Shown here: positions 35,016 through 43,805 of the stretch, one piece after another | Layout: every line of letters starts with the position of its first letter | Numbering within the stretch: the stretch's first letter is position 1 | Source: JBMYTN01 sp049604415 | Lineage (GTDB): Bacteria > Pseudomonadota > Alphaproteobacteria > Rhodospirillales > Rhodospirillaceae | DNA: 64,000 nt | Assembly: GCA_049604415.1 (NCBI GenBank) | Contig: JBMYTN010000008.1 | Span: 62,001-126,000, forward strand | Reading direction: 5' to 3' | Notes under the pieces: generated by a model | Told to the model about the DNA's origin: nothing | Databases searched by the model: none | Seen by the model: only the letters and a program-made list of their open reading frames with translations | Made by a program: the position numbers and the translations under genes

Positions 35016-35690
35016 ATGACCTCCGGCAGTGTTCTTTCCGCCCTGTTCGCCCAATTTCCGGTCTTAAAAGACATTCCGGATCAGGAACGGGGCTGGATTG
35101 AAGCCCATCTCCAGCATGCGGTGCTGCCCGCAGGCCAAACCGTGTTTTCCGAAGGCGATGCCTGCACCAATTTTATTCTGGTGCTGCGCGGATCCGTGCA
35201 AATCCGCAAAACCAGCGAAACCGGACGCGAAATTGTCCTATATCGCGTCGAGGCCGGGCAGACCTGTGTCCTAACCACCGCCTGTCTGCTCGGGCGGTTG
35301 CCCTATGGTGCGGAAGGCCTGACGGAAACCGAAACCGAGGCCCTGGTCCTGCCCCGAGGCGATTTCGATGCCCTGATGGCCAAAAGCCCGGCCTTTCGCC
35401 AATTCGTTTTCGCCGCCTATGCGGACCGGGTCTCCGGGTTGATGATGCTGATCGAAGAGGTTGCCTTTGGCCGGATCGATCTGCGTCTGGCCCAATGCCT
35501 GTTGGCCCGCCGGGATGCGGATAATGTGGTCCATGGCACCCATTATGACCTCGCCGTGGAGCTCGGCACCGCGCGGGAGGTCGTCAGCCGCCAGCTCAAA
35601 GAGTTTGAGAAACGCGGTTTGGTTGATCCGGCCCGGGGGCGAATCATCCTTTCCGATCCCGATGGGCTCGCCGCACTGAAAGACGCCTAA
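35016..35690 (+). CDS. Crp/Fnr family transcriptional regulator
   Basis: 224 residues with an N-terminal cupin sensor domain (about 15-125) and a C-terminal winged helix (ELGTAREVVSRQLKEFEKRG). The phosphate-binding RES-type signature for cAMP is absent. One cysteine lies in ACTNF near residue 48, with others at QTCVL, TACLL and QCLL; no Fnr-type N-terminal Cys cluster is seen. The DUF2892 gene downstream and a palindrome between them suggest local regulation, possibly redox or sulfur linked, but that is inference. Confidence 0.9.
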   Translation: MTSGSVLSALFAQFPVLKDIPDQERGWIEAHLQHAVLPAGQTVFSEGDACTNFILVLRGSVQIRKTSETGREIVLYRVEAGQTCVLTTACLLGRLPYGAEGLTETETEALVLPRGDFDALMAKSPAFRQFVFAAYADRVSGLMMLIEEVAFGRIDLRLAQCLLARRDADNVVHGTHYDLAVELGTAREVVSRQLKEFEKRGLVDPARGRIILSDPDGLAALKDA

Positions 35691-35725
35691 AATCACCGAA
35701 CTGTGAGCGGTTTTTGTCCAGCTTT

Positions 35726-35740
35726 GGTGACATCGTCACC
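35726..35740. promoter_or_regulatory. Palindromic operator candidate
   Basis: GGTGACATCGTCACC is a perfect 6+3+6 inverted repeat between the Crp/Fnr gene and the DUF2892 gene, about 100 bases upstream of the latter's start. It is a plausible binding site for the adjacent regulator. Confidence 0.5.
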
Positions 35741-35838
35741 GACAGCGCTGCGGCCTAAGCGTAGTCTCCAGCCATTCCGAAGCCAAACGGGTCGGAATGC
35801 TTAAGGGGACCGACCCCCAGACCCATGGAGAGATCGAA

Positions 35839-36036
35839 ATGACGAAGAATGTTGGCACCATTGACCGCGCCTTGCGGGTGATTGTTGGCTTGGCTCTGAT
35901 TGCGCTGGCCGCAACCGGAACCGTCGGTATCTGGGGCTATATCGGCGTGGTGCCGATTGCCACCGCCGCCATTGGCTGGTGCCCGGCCTACCTGCCGTTC
36001 GGCATCAAAACCTGCAAAACCGCTGAGTCCGCCTAA
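35839..36036 (+). CDS. DUF2892 (YgaP transmembrane-domain) protein
   Basis: 65 residues. The start MTKNVGTIDRALRVIVGLAL and two transmembrane helices with GIWGYIGVVPIATA and the conserved GWCPAYLPFGI motif match the family, whose Cys lies in WCP. A second Cys lies near the end. DUF2892 domains occur alone or with rhodanese; a sulfur or cysteine role is often suspected. It sits downstream of the Crp/Fnr gene and upstream of a strong terminator. Confidence 0.9.
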   Translation: MTKNVGTIDRALRVIVGLALIALAATGTVGIWGYIGVVPIATAAIGWCPAYLPFGIKTCKTAESA

Positions 36037-36061
36037 ACCGTTCTTATTACAGTACCGAAAC

Positions 36062-36093
36062 GCGGCGTTTCCTGCGAGGAAGCGCCGCTTTTT
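36062..36093 (+). terminator. Intrinsic terminator
   Basis: A 12-bp stem (36062-36073 with 36077-36088, one G-T pair) with a 3-base loop is followed by five Ts. It ends the Crp/Fnr-DUF2892 unit. Confidence 0.9.
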
Positions 36094-36166
36094 GGTTGTA
36101 AGTCCCTAAATTTAAAGAAATTATGCCCTTTATTCTTTCCTCTTCCCCGCATGATGGCCTTGTCCC

Positions 36167-36802
36167 ATGAGTTTCACGGAAATTCTGCTGTTCATCCCGG
36201 CAGCCGTATTGATGGCCCTTCCCTTTGGGCCGAGCAATTTTCTGGTGTTCAGCAATGGCTTGCGCCATGGACCGGTTCCCGCAGGCATGGCCGGAAGCGC
36301 CCGAATCCTTGGATTCGGTCTGTTGATTCTATTGACCGCCGTCGGCCTGGGCACCGCTCTGGCCGAGGCCGCTTGGCTGCTGGTGGCGATTAAATGGTTC
36401 GGGATCGCCTATTTGGCCTGGCTGGGCTATGGGATTTGGAAAGCCCCGGCCCCGGACCTGAGCGGTCGGACGGTGGATCCAACGGTCATTTCGACCCCGA
36501 GCACATCCGTCTGGCGGTTGGCGCGGATGGAATTCACCACCGCCATCGCCAATCCCAAGGCGATCCTTTATTTCACCGCCGCCTTCCCACAATTCATCGG
36601 CGATGCGGAGGATTTTATTCCCCGCTTCCTGACCATGGGTGCGGTGTTCCTGGTCTGCGAATATGTGGTGCTGTGGGGCTATGCCCTGATCGGCGGCGGT
36701 CTGGGTCGCAGTGGTTTGCTCAATGGCGTGAAGGGCTGGATCAACAAAGTCACCGGGGCCAGCTTCATCGGCTTCGCCGTCTGGATGGCCGGATCAAAAT
36801 AG
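36167..36802 (+). CDS. LysE/RhtB family amino acid exporter
   Basis: A 211-residue inner-membrane protein with about six helices. The N-terminal PFGPSNFLVFSNGLRHG is the LysE/RhtB signature (usually PGP), and EFTTAIANPKAILYFTAAFPQF is the second family block. It exports an amino acid or derivative; substrate unknown. It converges on cobQ with a 16-base gap. Confidence 0.9.
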   Translation: MSFTEILLFIPAAVLMALPFGPSNFLVFSNGLRHGPVPAGMAGSARILGFGLLILLTAVGLGTALAEAAWLLVAIKWFGIAYLAWLGYGIWKAPAPDLSGRTVDPTVISTPSTSVWRLARMEFTTAIANPKAILYFTAAFPQFIGDAEDFIPRFLTMGAVFLVCEYVVLWGYALIGGGLGRSGLLNGVKGWINKVTGASFIGFAVWMAGSK

Positions 36803-36818
36803 ACCTGTAGACCTCAGA

Positions 36819-38363
36819 TCACCGCGCCAGCGCCAGCAAGGCCGTGACATCCAAATGGGCCTCCAAATGGTCGGCCAAGCGGTCCAACGCCGCCTCGACC
36901 CCAGCCTCGTAAGATAATCCGGTTTCAGAACGGTTTGGCTTCAGGCCCCGCAAAAACCCAGCCCGGAAGTCGTCTTCGGCAAACAGGCCATGGAGATAGC
37001 AGCCCCGAACCCGGCCATCGGCGCTGGCAGCACTGCCTATGCCAAGCCAGGCTCGGTCCTGATCGGGCCCGATAGTGCGGCCCATATGCATTTCATAGCC
37101 CCGGACCCGCTGGCCCGAGTCGGCCTCAATCCGCTCTGCTTCTTTCAGCACCTTTGGGCCGCTCATCACCGTATGCACATCCAACAGGCCCAGGCCGTCG
37201 GCTCCGCCGGGCGGTCCTTCAACCCCGTCTGGGTCTTCGATCCGGCTTCCCAACATTTGGTAGCCAGCGCAAATCCCCAGCACTTTGCCGCCGCGTCGGC
37301 AATGGGCGGCCACATCCACATCCCACCCTTCTGCGCGGAGCACCGCCAGATCGGCAATGGTCGCCTTGGAGCCGGGCAGGATGACCAAGTCCGCATCGCC
37401 GGGCAAAGGCTGTCCGCGCTCAACAAAGCGGAGATCCACATCCGGCTCGGCAATCAAAGGATCGAAATCGTCAAAATTGGCCAGCCGCGACAGCCGGGGC
37501 ACTGCGATTCGAATCCGATGCGGATCCGCGACACCATTGCTGCCCCCGGCACCGCGCTGTTTTAGGGATTGGTCCAAGGCCATGCCGTCTTCGGCGGGCA
37601 GTTTGGCGGCCTGCGGGGTGAAGGGCACAATGCCAAGAGATTGCCAGCCGGTGCGCGTGGTGATGATCTGCAACCCGTCTTCAAACAAGCTCGGGTCACC
37701 GCGAAATTTGTTGATAATATAAGCTTTGATACGGGATCGTTCTGAGTCCGGCAGCAGGGCATGGGTTCCAACCAGCGCGGCGATCACCCCACCCCGATCA
37801 ATATCGCCAATCAGAGCGACGGGCAGATCCACCGCCTCGGCAAAGCCCATATTGGCGATGTCCCCGGCGCGCAAATTGACCTCTGCCGGGCTGCCTGCCC
37901 CTTCGACCAGGATGAGATCCACCTCAGCCGCCAAGGTTCGGTAGCTCTCGACCACTTCGGGCAGCAATTTGGGTTTCAAATGCCGGTAATCCCGGGCAGT
38001 GGCATTGCCCCAGACCGCGCCCCGCACCACCACTTGGGACCCGACATCGCTTTGCGGCTTCAGAAGCACCGGGTTCATCAGGCTGTGCGGCGCAACGCCA
38101 CAGGCCCGGGCCTGCAGGGCTTGGGCGCGGCCAATTTCCCCGCCATCCAGGGTGACGGCGGCATTGTTGGACATATTTTGCGGTTTAAAGGGCCGGACTG
38201 TGAGGCCCCGACGTCTTGCGGCCCGGCAGAGCCCGGCAACCAGCAGCGACTTCCCAACATCGGACCCGGTGCCCATCAGCATCAAGCCCTTAGCGGGTCC
38301 TTGGGCCTGACCCTGGGTCCGATCCTCGGCCGGACCCGGATCTGGAGCGCTGGTTCCGGTCAC
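36819..38363 (-). CDS. cobQ: Cobyric acid synthase
   Basis: A 514-residue glutamine amidotransferase that amidates four side chains of adenosyl-cobyrinic acid a,c-diamide. The N-terminal synthetase P-loop is MGTGSDVGKS, with PFKPQNMSNNA and VEGAGSPAEVN. The C-terminal class I amidotransferase has GICAGYQMLG (catalytic Cys) and the YLHGLF His motif. It follows the SYLF gene on the minus strand and is near cobO and cobN. Confidence 0.96.
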   Translation of the reverse strand: MTGTSAPDPGPAEDRTQGQAQGPAKGLMLMGTGSDVGKSLLVAGLCRAARRRGLTVRPFKPQNMSNNAAVTLDGGEIGRAQALQARACGVAPHSLMNPVLLKPQSDVGSQVVVRGAVWGNATARDYRHLKPKLLPEVVESYRTLAAEVDLILVEGAGSPAEVNLRAGDIANMGFAEAVDLPVALIGDIDRGGVIAALVGTHALLPDSERSRIKAYIINKFRGDPSLFEDGLQIITTRTGWQSLGIVPFTPQAAKLPAEDGMALDQSLKQRGAGGSNGVADPHRIRIAVPRLSRLANFDDFDPLIAEPDVDLRFVERGQPLPGDADLVILPGSKATIADLAVLRAEGWDVDVAAHCRRGGKVLGICAGYQMLGSRIEDPDGVEGPPGGADGLGLLDVHTVMSGPKVLKEAERIEADSGQRVRGYEMHMGRTIGPDQDRAWLGIGSAASADGRVRGCYLHGLFAEDDFRAGFLRGLKPNRSETGLSYEAGVEAALDRLADHLEAHLDVTALLALAR

Positions 38364-38373
38364 ACTGCAGCCC

Positions 38374-39099
38374 TCATTGGGCCAGGGCGTTTTTCAGCCG
38401 AAACACATCGGGATGGGAGGTTTCCCGGTTGAGCAAAATGCCCTCTGGCGTCACCGTGAAGCCATAAAAGGCGTAGTTCCAGGCATCGCGGGGCTCAATG
38501 GAGGTGCCTTCCAGTCCGGCCCCGCCAAACAAACCGACATTATGCGAGAACGCATAGAGATCCTCACCAACATCGCTGGTGGTCGAGGCATCGGCCCCGG
38601 CCCCGATCAGGCCGAAGGTCAAATTCACATTGGCCCCACCCTTGAAGCCATCATTCATCACCGCATTCAGACCTTCATCGGTCATGATCACAATGACGGT
38701 TTCGGCATTTTGCATCCCCAATTGCAGGCCGACCGAGCCGGAGGTCAGCCGATAAAACGCCGGATCGGAAAAAAAGCCGTCCGGTCCGCGCACCAGCAAA
38801 ACCCCATTGCCATAGGATCCGCCGATGATCACCCCGGCCTTATAAAAATCCGGCACAACCAAAACCGCACGGCTGTCTTTGATCAACCCAGAGAGGGACT
38901 CCGAAAACCCCGCTTCCGAAAGCAGGCGGGTCACCGTGGCTTCGGCGGAGTGGATCACGGCACGGGCTTCGCGCAGGCTTTCTTCCTGGCTCTGGGCTTG
39001 GGCCACCGATATACCGCCGGTGATCAGGGGCTGAGCAATAACAACACCGGCGGCAAGCAGCCCGGCGGTCAGGACCCGGGACATCGCGGAACGCATCAT
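38374..39099 (-). CDS. SYLF-domain (Ysc84-like) exported lipid-binding protein
   Basis: 241 residues with a signal peptide ending near AQAQS and one SYLF/DUF500 domain: SRAVLVVPDFYKAGVIIGGSYGNGVLL, SVGLQLGMQNAETVIVIMTDEG and YAFSHNVGLFGGAGLEG. Such proteins bind phosphoinositides in eukaryotes; bacterial members are periplasmic of unknown role. ATG 39099 is chosen for GAGG upstream and a clean signal; an ATG at 39159 would add 20 polar residues. It splits the cobalamin genes cobO and cobQ. Confidence 0.85.
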   Translation of the reverse strand: MMRSAMSRVLTAGLLAAGVVIAQPLITGGISVAQAQSQEESLREARAVIHSAEATVTRLLSEAGFSESLSGLIKDSRAVLVVPDFYKAGVIIGGSYGNGVLLVRGPDGFFSDPAFYRLTSGSVGLQLGMQNAETVIVIMTDEGLNAVMNDGFKGGANVNLTFGLIGAGADASTTSDVGEDLYAFSHNVGLFGGAGLEGTSIEPRDAWNYAFYGFTVTPEGILLNRETSHPDVFRLKNALAQ

Positions 39100-39165
39100 G
39101 GAGGCCTCATCAGAGCGGGGAGTCAGCGCCGGGGTCGACGCCAAAATAGGGTTCTTCATCCCGCA

Positions 39166-39185
39166 CCATACTATAATTAGTATGG
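39166..39185. promoter_or_regulatory. Palindrome upstream of the SYLF gene
   Basis: An 8-bp perfect inverted repeat (39166-39173 with 39178-39185) surrounds TAAT. The plus strand contains TATAAT and the minus strand TATAGT within it, so it may overlap a promoter -10 box. It lies 67-86 bases upstream of the chosen SYLF start. Confidence 0.45.
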
Positions 39186-39222
39186 CAGGCCTATGGCAGG
39201 AACAAGGCCAAGGGGGTTTGAG

Positions 39223-39855
39223 TTAAAATTCCACCCCGGCCTGGGCCTTGATCCCGGCGCGGAAGGGATGTTTCAGCATCTTCATTTCCGTAACCAGATC
39301 GGCCTGCTCAATCAAGGCCTCAGCCGCGTTGCGCCCGGTAAGCACCACATGCTGATCCACAGGCCGGTCAGCGAGGGCTTCGAGCACCTCTTCCACCGAG
39401 AGATAGCCATAACGCAGCACCACATTGATCTCGTCAAGCACCAGCATGCGGATGTCCGGATCGGCCATCCACAGCTTGGCTTGGTCAAAGGCGGCTTTGG
39501 CAGCGGCAATGTCGCGCTCGCGATCCTGGGTCTCCCAGGTAAAGCCCTCGCCCATGGCTTTGACGGTGACCAGATCGGGAAAGCGGGACAGCACATCGCG
39601 CTCGGCGGTATCCATCGCCCCTTTTATGAACTGCACCACACCAACCTTGAAGCCATGGCCGATGCAGCGCAGGACCATGCCAAAAGCGGCGGTGGATTTG
39701 CCCTTGCCCGGGCCGGTATGGACGATGATCAGGCCTTTTTCATCGGTCTTCCCGGCCATCATCCGGTCCCGTGCCGCCTTTTTTTTCGCCATTTTGGCCT
39801 TATGGCGCTCCAGATCAGCGGCGTCTTCGGTCTCGGATCCATCGGTCGGGGTCAT
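39223..39855 (-). CDS. cobO: Corrinoid adenosyltransferase
   Basis: A 210-residue CobA/CobO-type ATP:cob(I)yrinic acid a,c-diamide adenosyltransferase. The P-loop is HTGPGKGKSTAAFG, followed by VVQFIKGAMDTAERD and the LVLDEINVVLRYGYL strand with its acidic pair. A charged N-terminal extension of about 40 residues is typical. It overlaps the cobN stop by four bases (ATGA). Confidence 0.96.
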   Translation of the reverse strand: MTPTDGSETEDAADLERHKAKMAKKKAARDRMMAGKTDEKGLIIVHTGPGKGKSTAAFGMVLRCIGHGFKVGVVQFIKGAMDTAERDVLSRFPDLVTVKAMGEGFTWETQDRERDIAAAKAAFDQAKLWMADPDIRMLVLDEINVVLRYGYLSVEEVLEALADRPVDQHVVLTGRNAAEALIEQADLVTEMKMLKHPFRAGIKAQAGVEF

Positions 39856-42800
39856 GGCAGCACAGTCTCCGGTTTGGCGGCAGGCGGGGCGGGATCACCA
39901 GCGTGCGCGGCGGGATCATCCGTCTGGCCCAGGGCCAGGATCTGTTCGAGCAGCGCATGGGTGTCATTGCGTCGGGTCCGCCACAGCGCCCGGTCCAAAG
40001 CCTCCTGCAGACGTTCGGCCATCTCCCGCAAGGCATCCGGATTGTGGGCCTGCAGGAAATCGCGCACCTCCTGATCCCCCAGATAGGCTTGGCAGACCAG
40101 ATCGAACTGGTGATCTTTGACCGCACGCGCCGTGGCGGCGAAAGCAAACAGGTAATCAACCGTGGCCGCCATTTCAAAGGCACCCTTATAGCCATGGCGC
40201 ATCACGCCCTGGATCCATTTCGGATTGACCACCCGGGCGCGGACCACCCGGGCGATTTCCTCCTCCAGAGTCCGGATCTTTGGATTGTCCGGGCGGGAGG
40301 TATCGCCGTGATACACCGCCGGGGCCTGACCGGAGAGCACCCGGACCGCCGCCGCCGCCCCGCCTTCGAACTGGTAATAATCATCGGAATCCAGCAGGTC
40401 ATGCTCGCGATTGTCCTGGTTTTGGATCACCGCATCGGCCAGGGACAAGCGCCGCTCAAACACCCCATGGGCCGGGCTGCCCGCCATGCCGCCGGTCGCC
40501 GCGTTTTGGCCTGGATTGGGGCCTGTTCCAGCACCAATGCCTGCGCCGGAGGATCCTTCCGCCACGGTGCCACCGCCATAGGCCCAGCCGCCCCAGCGCA
40601 CATAGGCCCGGGCCAGATCCGCATCGGTTTCCCAGCCACGCTCGTCAATCAGCGCCTGGAGCCCAGCCCCATAGGCCCCGGGCATGGCCCCGAACACCCG
40701 GTGACCGGCCTGGCGCACGGCCTCTTCGGCGGCGACCCCGGCGGCGACAAAAGCATCCGCGTCGGCTCGATGCCGGGCGGCGAGCGGATTGATCTCCGGC
40801 GGTTCTTCCAGAGCCGCCACCGCCCGGGCGGCTGAATCGACCAAATCCACCAAGCCCGGAAACGCATCCCGGAAAAAACCGGAAATACGCAGGGTCACAT
40901 CGACCCGGGGCCGATCCAACACCGTGGCGGGCAGGATCTCAAATCCGGTCACCCGGCGGGAGCGCTCATCCCAAGTCGGACGTACCCCCATCAGAGCCAA
41001 GGCCTGGGCAATGTCATCGCCGCCGGTGCGCATATTCGCTGTGCCCCAGGCGGAGATCACCACGGCCCGGGGCCAATCGCCCTGGTCCTGGACATGGCGG
41101 GTGACCAACAAGGACGCCGCTTTCCAGCCCAAGGTCCATGCCGCCGGGGTTGGCAAGGTCCGGGTGTCGACGGAATAAAAATTGCGCCCGGTGGGTAGCA
41201 CATCCGGGCGGCCTCGGGTCGGCGCCCCGGACGGGCCGGGCGGGACAAAGCGGCCCGCGAGAGCTGTCAACAGACCACCGGTTTCCGCCGGACCGCAAGC
41301 CGCCAAAGCCGGGGCCAAGCCCTGGGCGATGCCATCCTCCAACACCGCACGGGTTGCGGTCCAGCTCGGATCGGGCAACTGGACCCCGGCGACCAGGCTT
41401 TGGGCCAGCAGTTCCAGACGTTCAATGCTATCGCCTTGGGAGCGCCAGGGATCCGCGCACAGCACGCTATCGGCTAAGAGGGGCGGCCTGGGGCCAAGCC
41501 AGGGCGCTGCGGGATCCTCCACCGCCAGCGGATCAAACCCCAACTCCAGATCCTGGGCCAGGGCTTGGGTCAGCCCAGCCTGATGGGGAGCGGAACCGCG
41601 CGGCAGGCGGGCCAGGGCGCAGAGCAGATCGGTTTTTTGCGGCCCCTCCGGCGCGCGGCCAAACACATGCAGCCCATCGCGGATCTGCAATTCCTTCAGC
41701 TCACAAAGATGATTGTCCAGCGCCGCCAAGGCCTCGTCATCGGCACTGCTGTCAGCAATGCCCAGATCTTCGAGCAATCCGGCGCTGCGCGACAGACTCA
41801 GGATCTCGTCCTTCAGCAAGGCCAGACGGCGCGGATCCACCGAGGCTGCGTCGTAATATTCGTCGACCAAGGCCTCCAGATCCCGCAACACGCCATAGGT
41901 TTCGGCCCGGGTCAGCGGCGGGGTCAGGTGATCGATGATCACCGCCTGGGCCCGGCGCTTGGCCTGGGTGCCTTCCCCCGGGTCATTGACAATAAAGGGG
42001 TAAATATGGGGCATCGGCCCCAACACCGCCTCCGGGAAACAGGTTTCGGCCAGAGCCAGGGCCTTGCCCGGCAACCATTCCAAATTGCCATGCTTGCCCA
42101 TATGGATCACCGCATGGGCCCCGAAGGATTGGCGGATCCAGGCATAGGCCGCCAGATAGCCATGGGGCGGCGGCAAGGCCGGGTCGTGATAGCTGCTGAC
42201 CGGATCAATATTATAGCCCCGGGCGGGCTGCACCCCGATCACCAGCTTGCCAAACCGCATCAACGGCAAGGCAAATCCGGCCAGATCGGCGCGGAAAAAC
42301 GGATCCTCCGCCGGATCCCCCCAGCGGGCCGTGACCGCCTGAACCACACTCTCAGGCAATTGATCCGCCAGGAAGGCCTGATACTCCGCCAATGGCAAGA
42401 CCTCTCGGACCACGCGCTGTGCGGCGGCGTCATGGGCATTGGTCACCCCGGCTTTGACCAATTCAATCAGGGCATCGCCATCGCTGGGCAGCGGGTCCGA
42501 CCCGAGATCATAATCCGCCTGCCGCAGGCTGCGCATGACCTCGACTGTGCCTTCCGGGGTATCGAGCCCAACCCCATTGCCCAGCCGTCCATCGCGGTTG
42601 GGATAATTGGCCAACAACAGCGCCACCCGACGGGCGGGCGGCGCGGTCTTGCGCAACCGCGCCCAGGCCATTGCCAACCGGGCGACAAAGGCAATGCGAT
42701 CAGGACGCGGAGTGTGGCGGGCCAGGGCAAATTGCAGATGGGGATGGCGTTCGGCGGCCCCTTTGAAGGACACCGCCCGGGACAAGATCCTTCCATCCAC

Positions 42801-43799
42801 CTCGGGCAAGGCCACATTCATCGCAATGTCCCGGGCCGTCAGCCCATTGGGGGCCTCCTCCCACGCCGCTTCCGCCCCGCCGGACAACACCACCTGGAGC
42901 ACCGGACAGTCAAAGGGCGCGAAGGGGCCGGGATTGGGCGATCCAGGGGCGGCGACCGCAAAACCGGTGGTGTTCAAAATCACATCGGGTGGATGGGCGG
43001 CAAGCTGGGTTTGCAACAGGGCGACCGCAGCGGGATCCTTCAGAGAGGTCACCGAGAGCGCGAGCACCCGCCCGCCCTCGGCCTCGACGGCGCTGCGCAA
43101 AGCTTCGATGGGGGCCAGATCACCGGCAAGCACCAGAGCCCGGTAACACATCACGGCAATGGTCGGGACCGGCTCAAGGTTGGGATCCGCTGCAGGCACA
43201 GCGCCAATCACGCCAGCGGGCGGGATCGGCACAGCCCGAGGCAGGTCCGCCAATGCCTGTTCGCCCTCTGTGATCAGCGCATGGGCCAGATCCAGAAAAC
43301 AGGCCGCATTGTCCGGGCCGCCTTCGATCCAACAGCTCCACAAGGCCTGCAAACTGCCCGGACCGATCGTGGACAGACGCAACAGCTCCGCATCCGGTTG
43401 GGCATCGCCGGGCAGGAAGGCCAGCATCGGACCATCGCCCTCAACGGCCAGGGCAACCAACTGCTCGACGCCATAGGACCAATAGCTTTTGCCGCCCAAC
43501 AACCGCACCACCACCAACTTGGCCTTGGCCGCCATGGTTTCGACCCACAGATCGACACTCATGGGATGGCCCAGCGCCATCAGATTGGCCGCCCGCACAG
43601 TGGGGGAGGGGGTCTCACTCTTGGTGGGATCGCCCTGGTCGCCTTGCCCCGCCGCGATCCGGCGGTCCAGCGCCAGGGCCAAACAGGCCAGCTCCGTATC
43701 CGCCGCACTCAGGAACACAATGTCGGCGGGGTCCTGCTGCAGATCGATGGCTTCACTGCCATCATCAATGCGTCCGGGCTCGGCGGCGAGAAGATGCAT
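39852..43799 (-). CDS. cobN: Cobaltochelatase subunit CobN
   Basis: The 1315-residue large subunit of the ATP-dependent aerobic cobaltochelatase that inserts Co into hydrogenobyrinic acid a,c-diamide with CobS and CobT, which are not in the window. Diagnostic blocks are QPARGYNIDPVSSYHDPALPPPHGYLA (split), HMGKHGNLEWLPGK, and near the end the EGGAAAAVRVLSG and HGYKGAFEMAATVDYLFAFA regions. The full length is retained. It starts six bases after the NicO gene ends, which is fitting because that gene probably supplies or adjusts cobalt. Confidence 0.96.
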   Translation of the reverse strand: MHLLAAEPGRIDDGSEAIDLQQDPADIVFLSAADTELACLALALDRRIAAGQGDQGDPTKSETPSPTVRAANLMALGHPMSVDLWVETMAAKAKLVVVRLLGGKSYWSYGVEQLVALAVEGDGPMLAFLPGDAQPDAELLRLSTIGPGSLQALWSCWIEGGPDNAACFLDLAHALITEGEQALADLPRAVPIPPAGVIGAVPAADPNLEPVPTIAVMCYRALVLAGDLAPIEALRSAVEAEGGRVLALSVTSLKDPAAVALLQTQLAAHPPDVILNTTGFAVAAPGSPNPGPFAPFDCPVLQVVLSGGAEAAWEEAPNGLTARDIAMNVALPEVDGRILSRAVSFKGAAERHPHLQFALARHTPRPDRIAFVARLAMAWARLRKTAPPARRVALLLANYPNRDGRLGNGVGLDTPEGTVEVMRSLRQADYDLGSDPLPSDGDALIELVKAGVTNAHDAAAQRVVREVLPLAEYQAFLADQLPESVVQAVTARWGDPAEDPFFRADLAGFALPLMRFGKLVIGVQPARGYNIDPVSSYHDPALPPPHGYLAAYAWIRQSFGAHAVIHMGKHGNLEWLPGKALALAETCFPEAVLGPMPHIYPFIVNDPGEGTQAKRRAQAVIIDHLTPPLTRAETYGVLRDLEALVDEYYDAASVDPRRLALLKDEILSLSRSAGLLEDLGIADSSADDEALAALDNHLCELKELQIRDGLHVFGRAPEGPQKTDLLCALARLPRGSAPHQAGLTQALAQDLELGFDPLAVEDPAAPWLGPRPPLLADSVLCADPWRSQGDSIERLELLAQSLVAGVQLPDPSWTATRAVLEDGIAQGLAPALAACGPAETGGLLTALAGRFVPPGPSGAPTRGRPDVLPTGRNFYSVDTRTLPTPAAWTLGWKAASLLVTRHVQDQGDWPRAVVISAWGTANMRTGGDDIAQALALMGVRPTWDERSRRVTGFEILPATVLDRPRVDVTLRISGFFRDAFPGLVDLVDSAARAVAALEEPPEINPLAARHRADADAFVAAGVAAEEAVRQAGHRVFGAMPGAYGAGLQALIDERGWETDADLARAYVRWGGWAYGGGTVAEGSSGAGIGAGTGPNPGQNAATGGMAGSPAHGVFERRLSLADAVIQNQDNREHDLLDSDDYYQFEGGAAAAVRVLSGQAPAVYHGDTSRPDNPKIRTLEEEIARVVRARVVNPKWIQGVMRHGYKGAFEMAATVDYLFAFAATARAVKDHQFDLVCQAYLGDQEVRDFLQAHNPDALREMAERLQEALDRALWRTRRNDTHALLEQILALGQTDDPAAHAGDPAPPAAKPETVLP

Positions 43800-43805
43800 C
43801 CGGGC

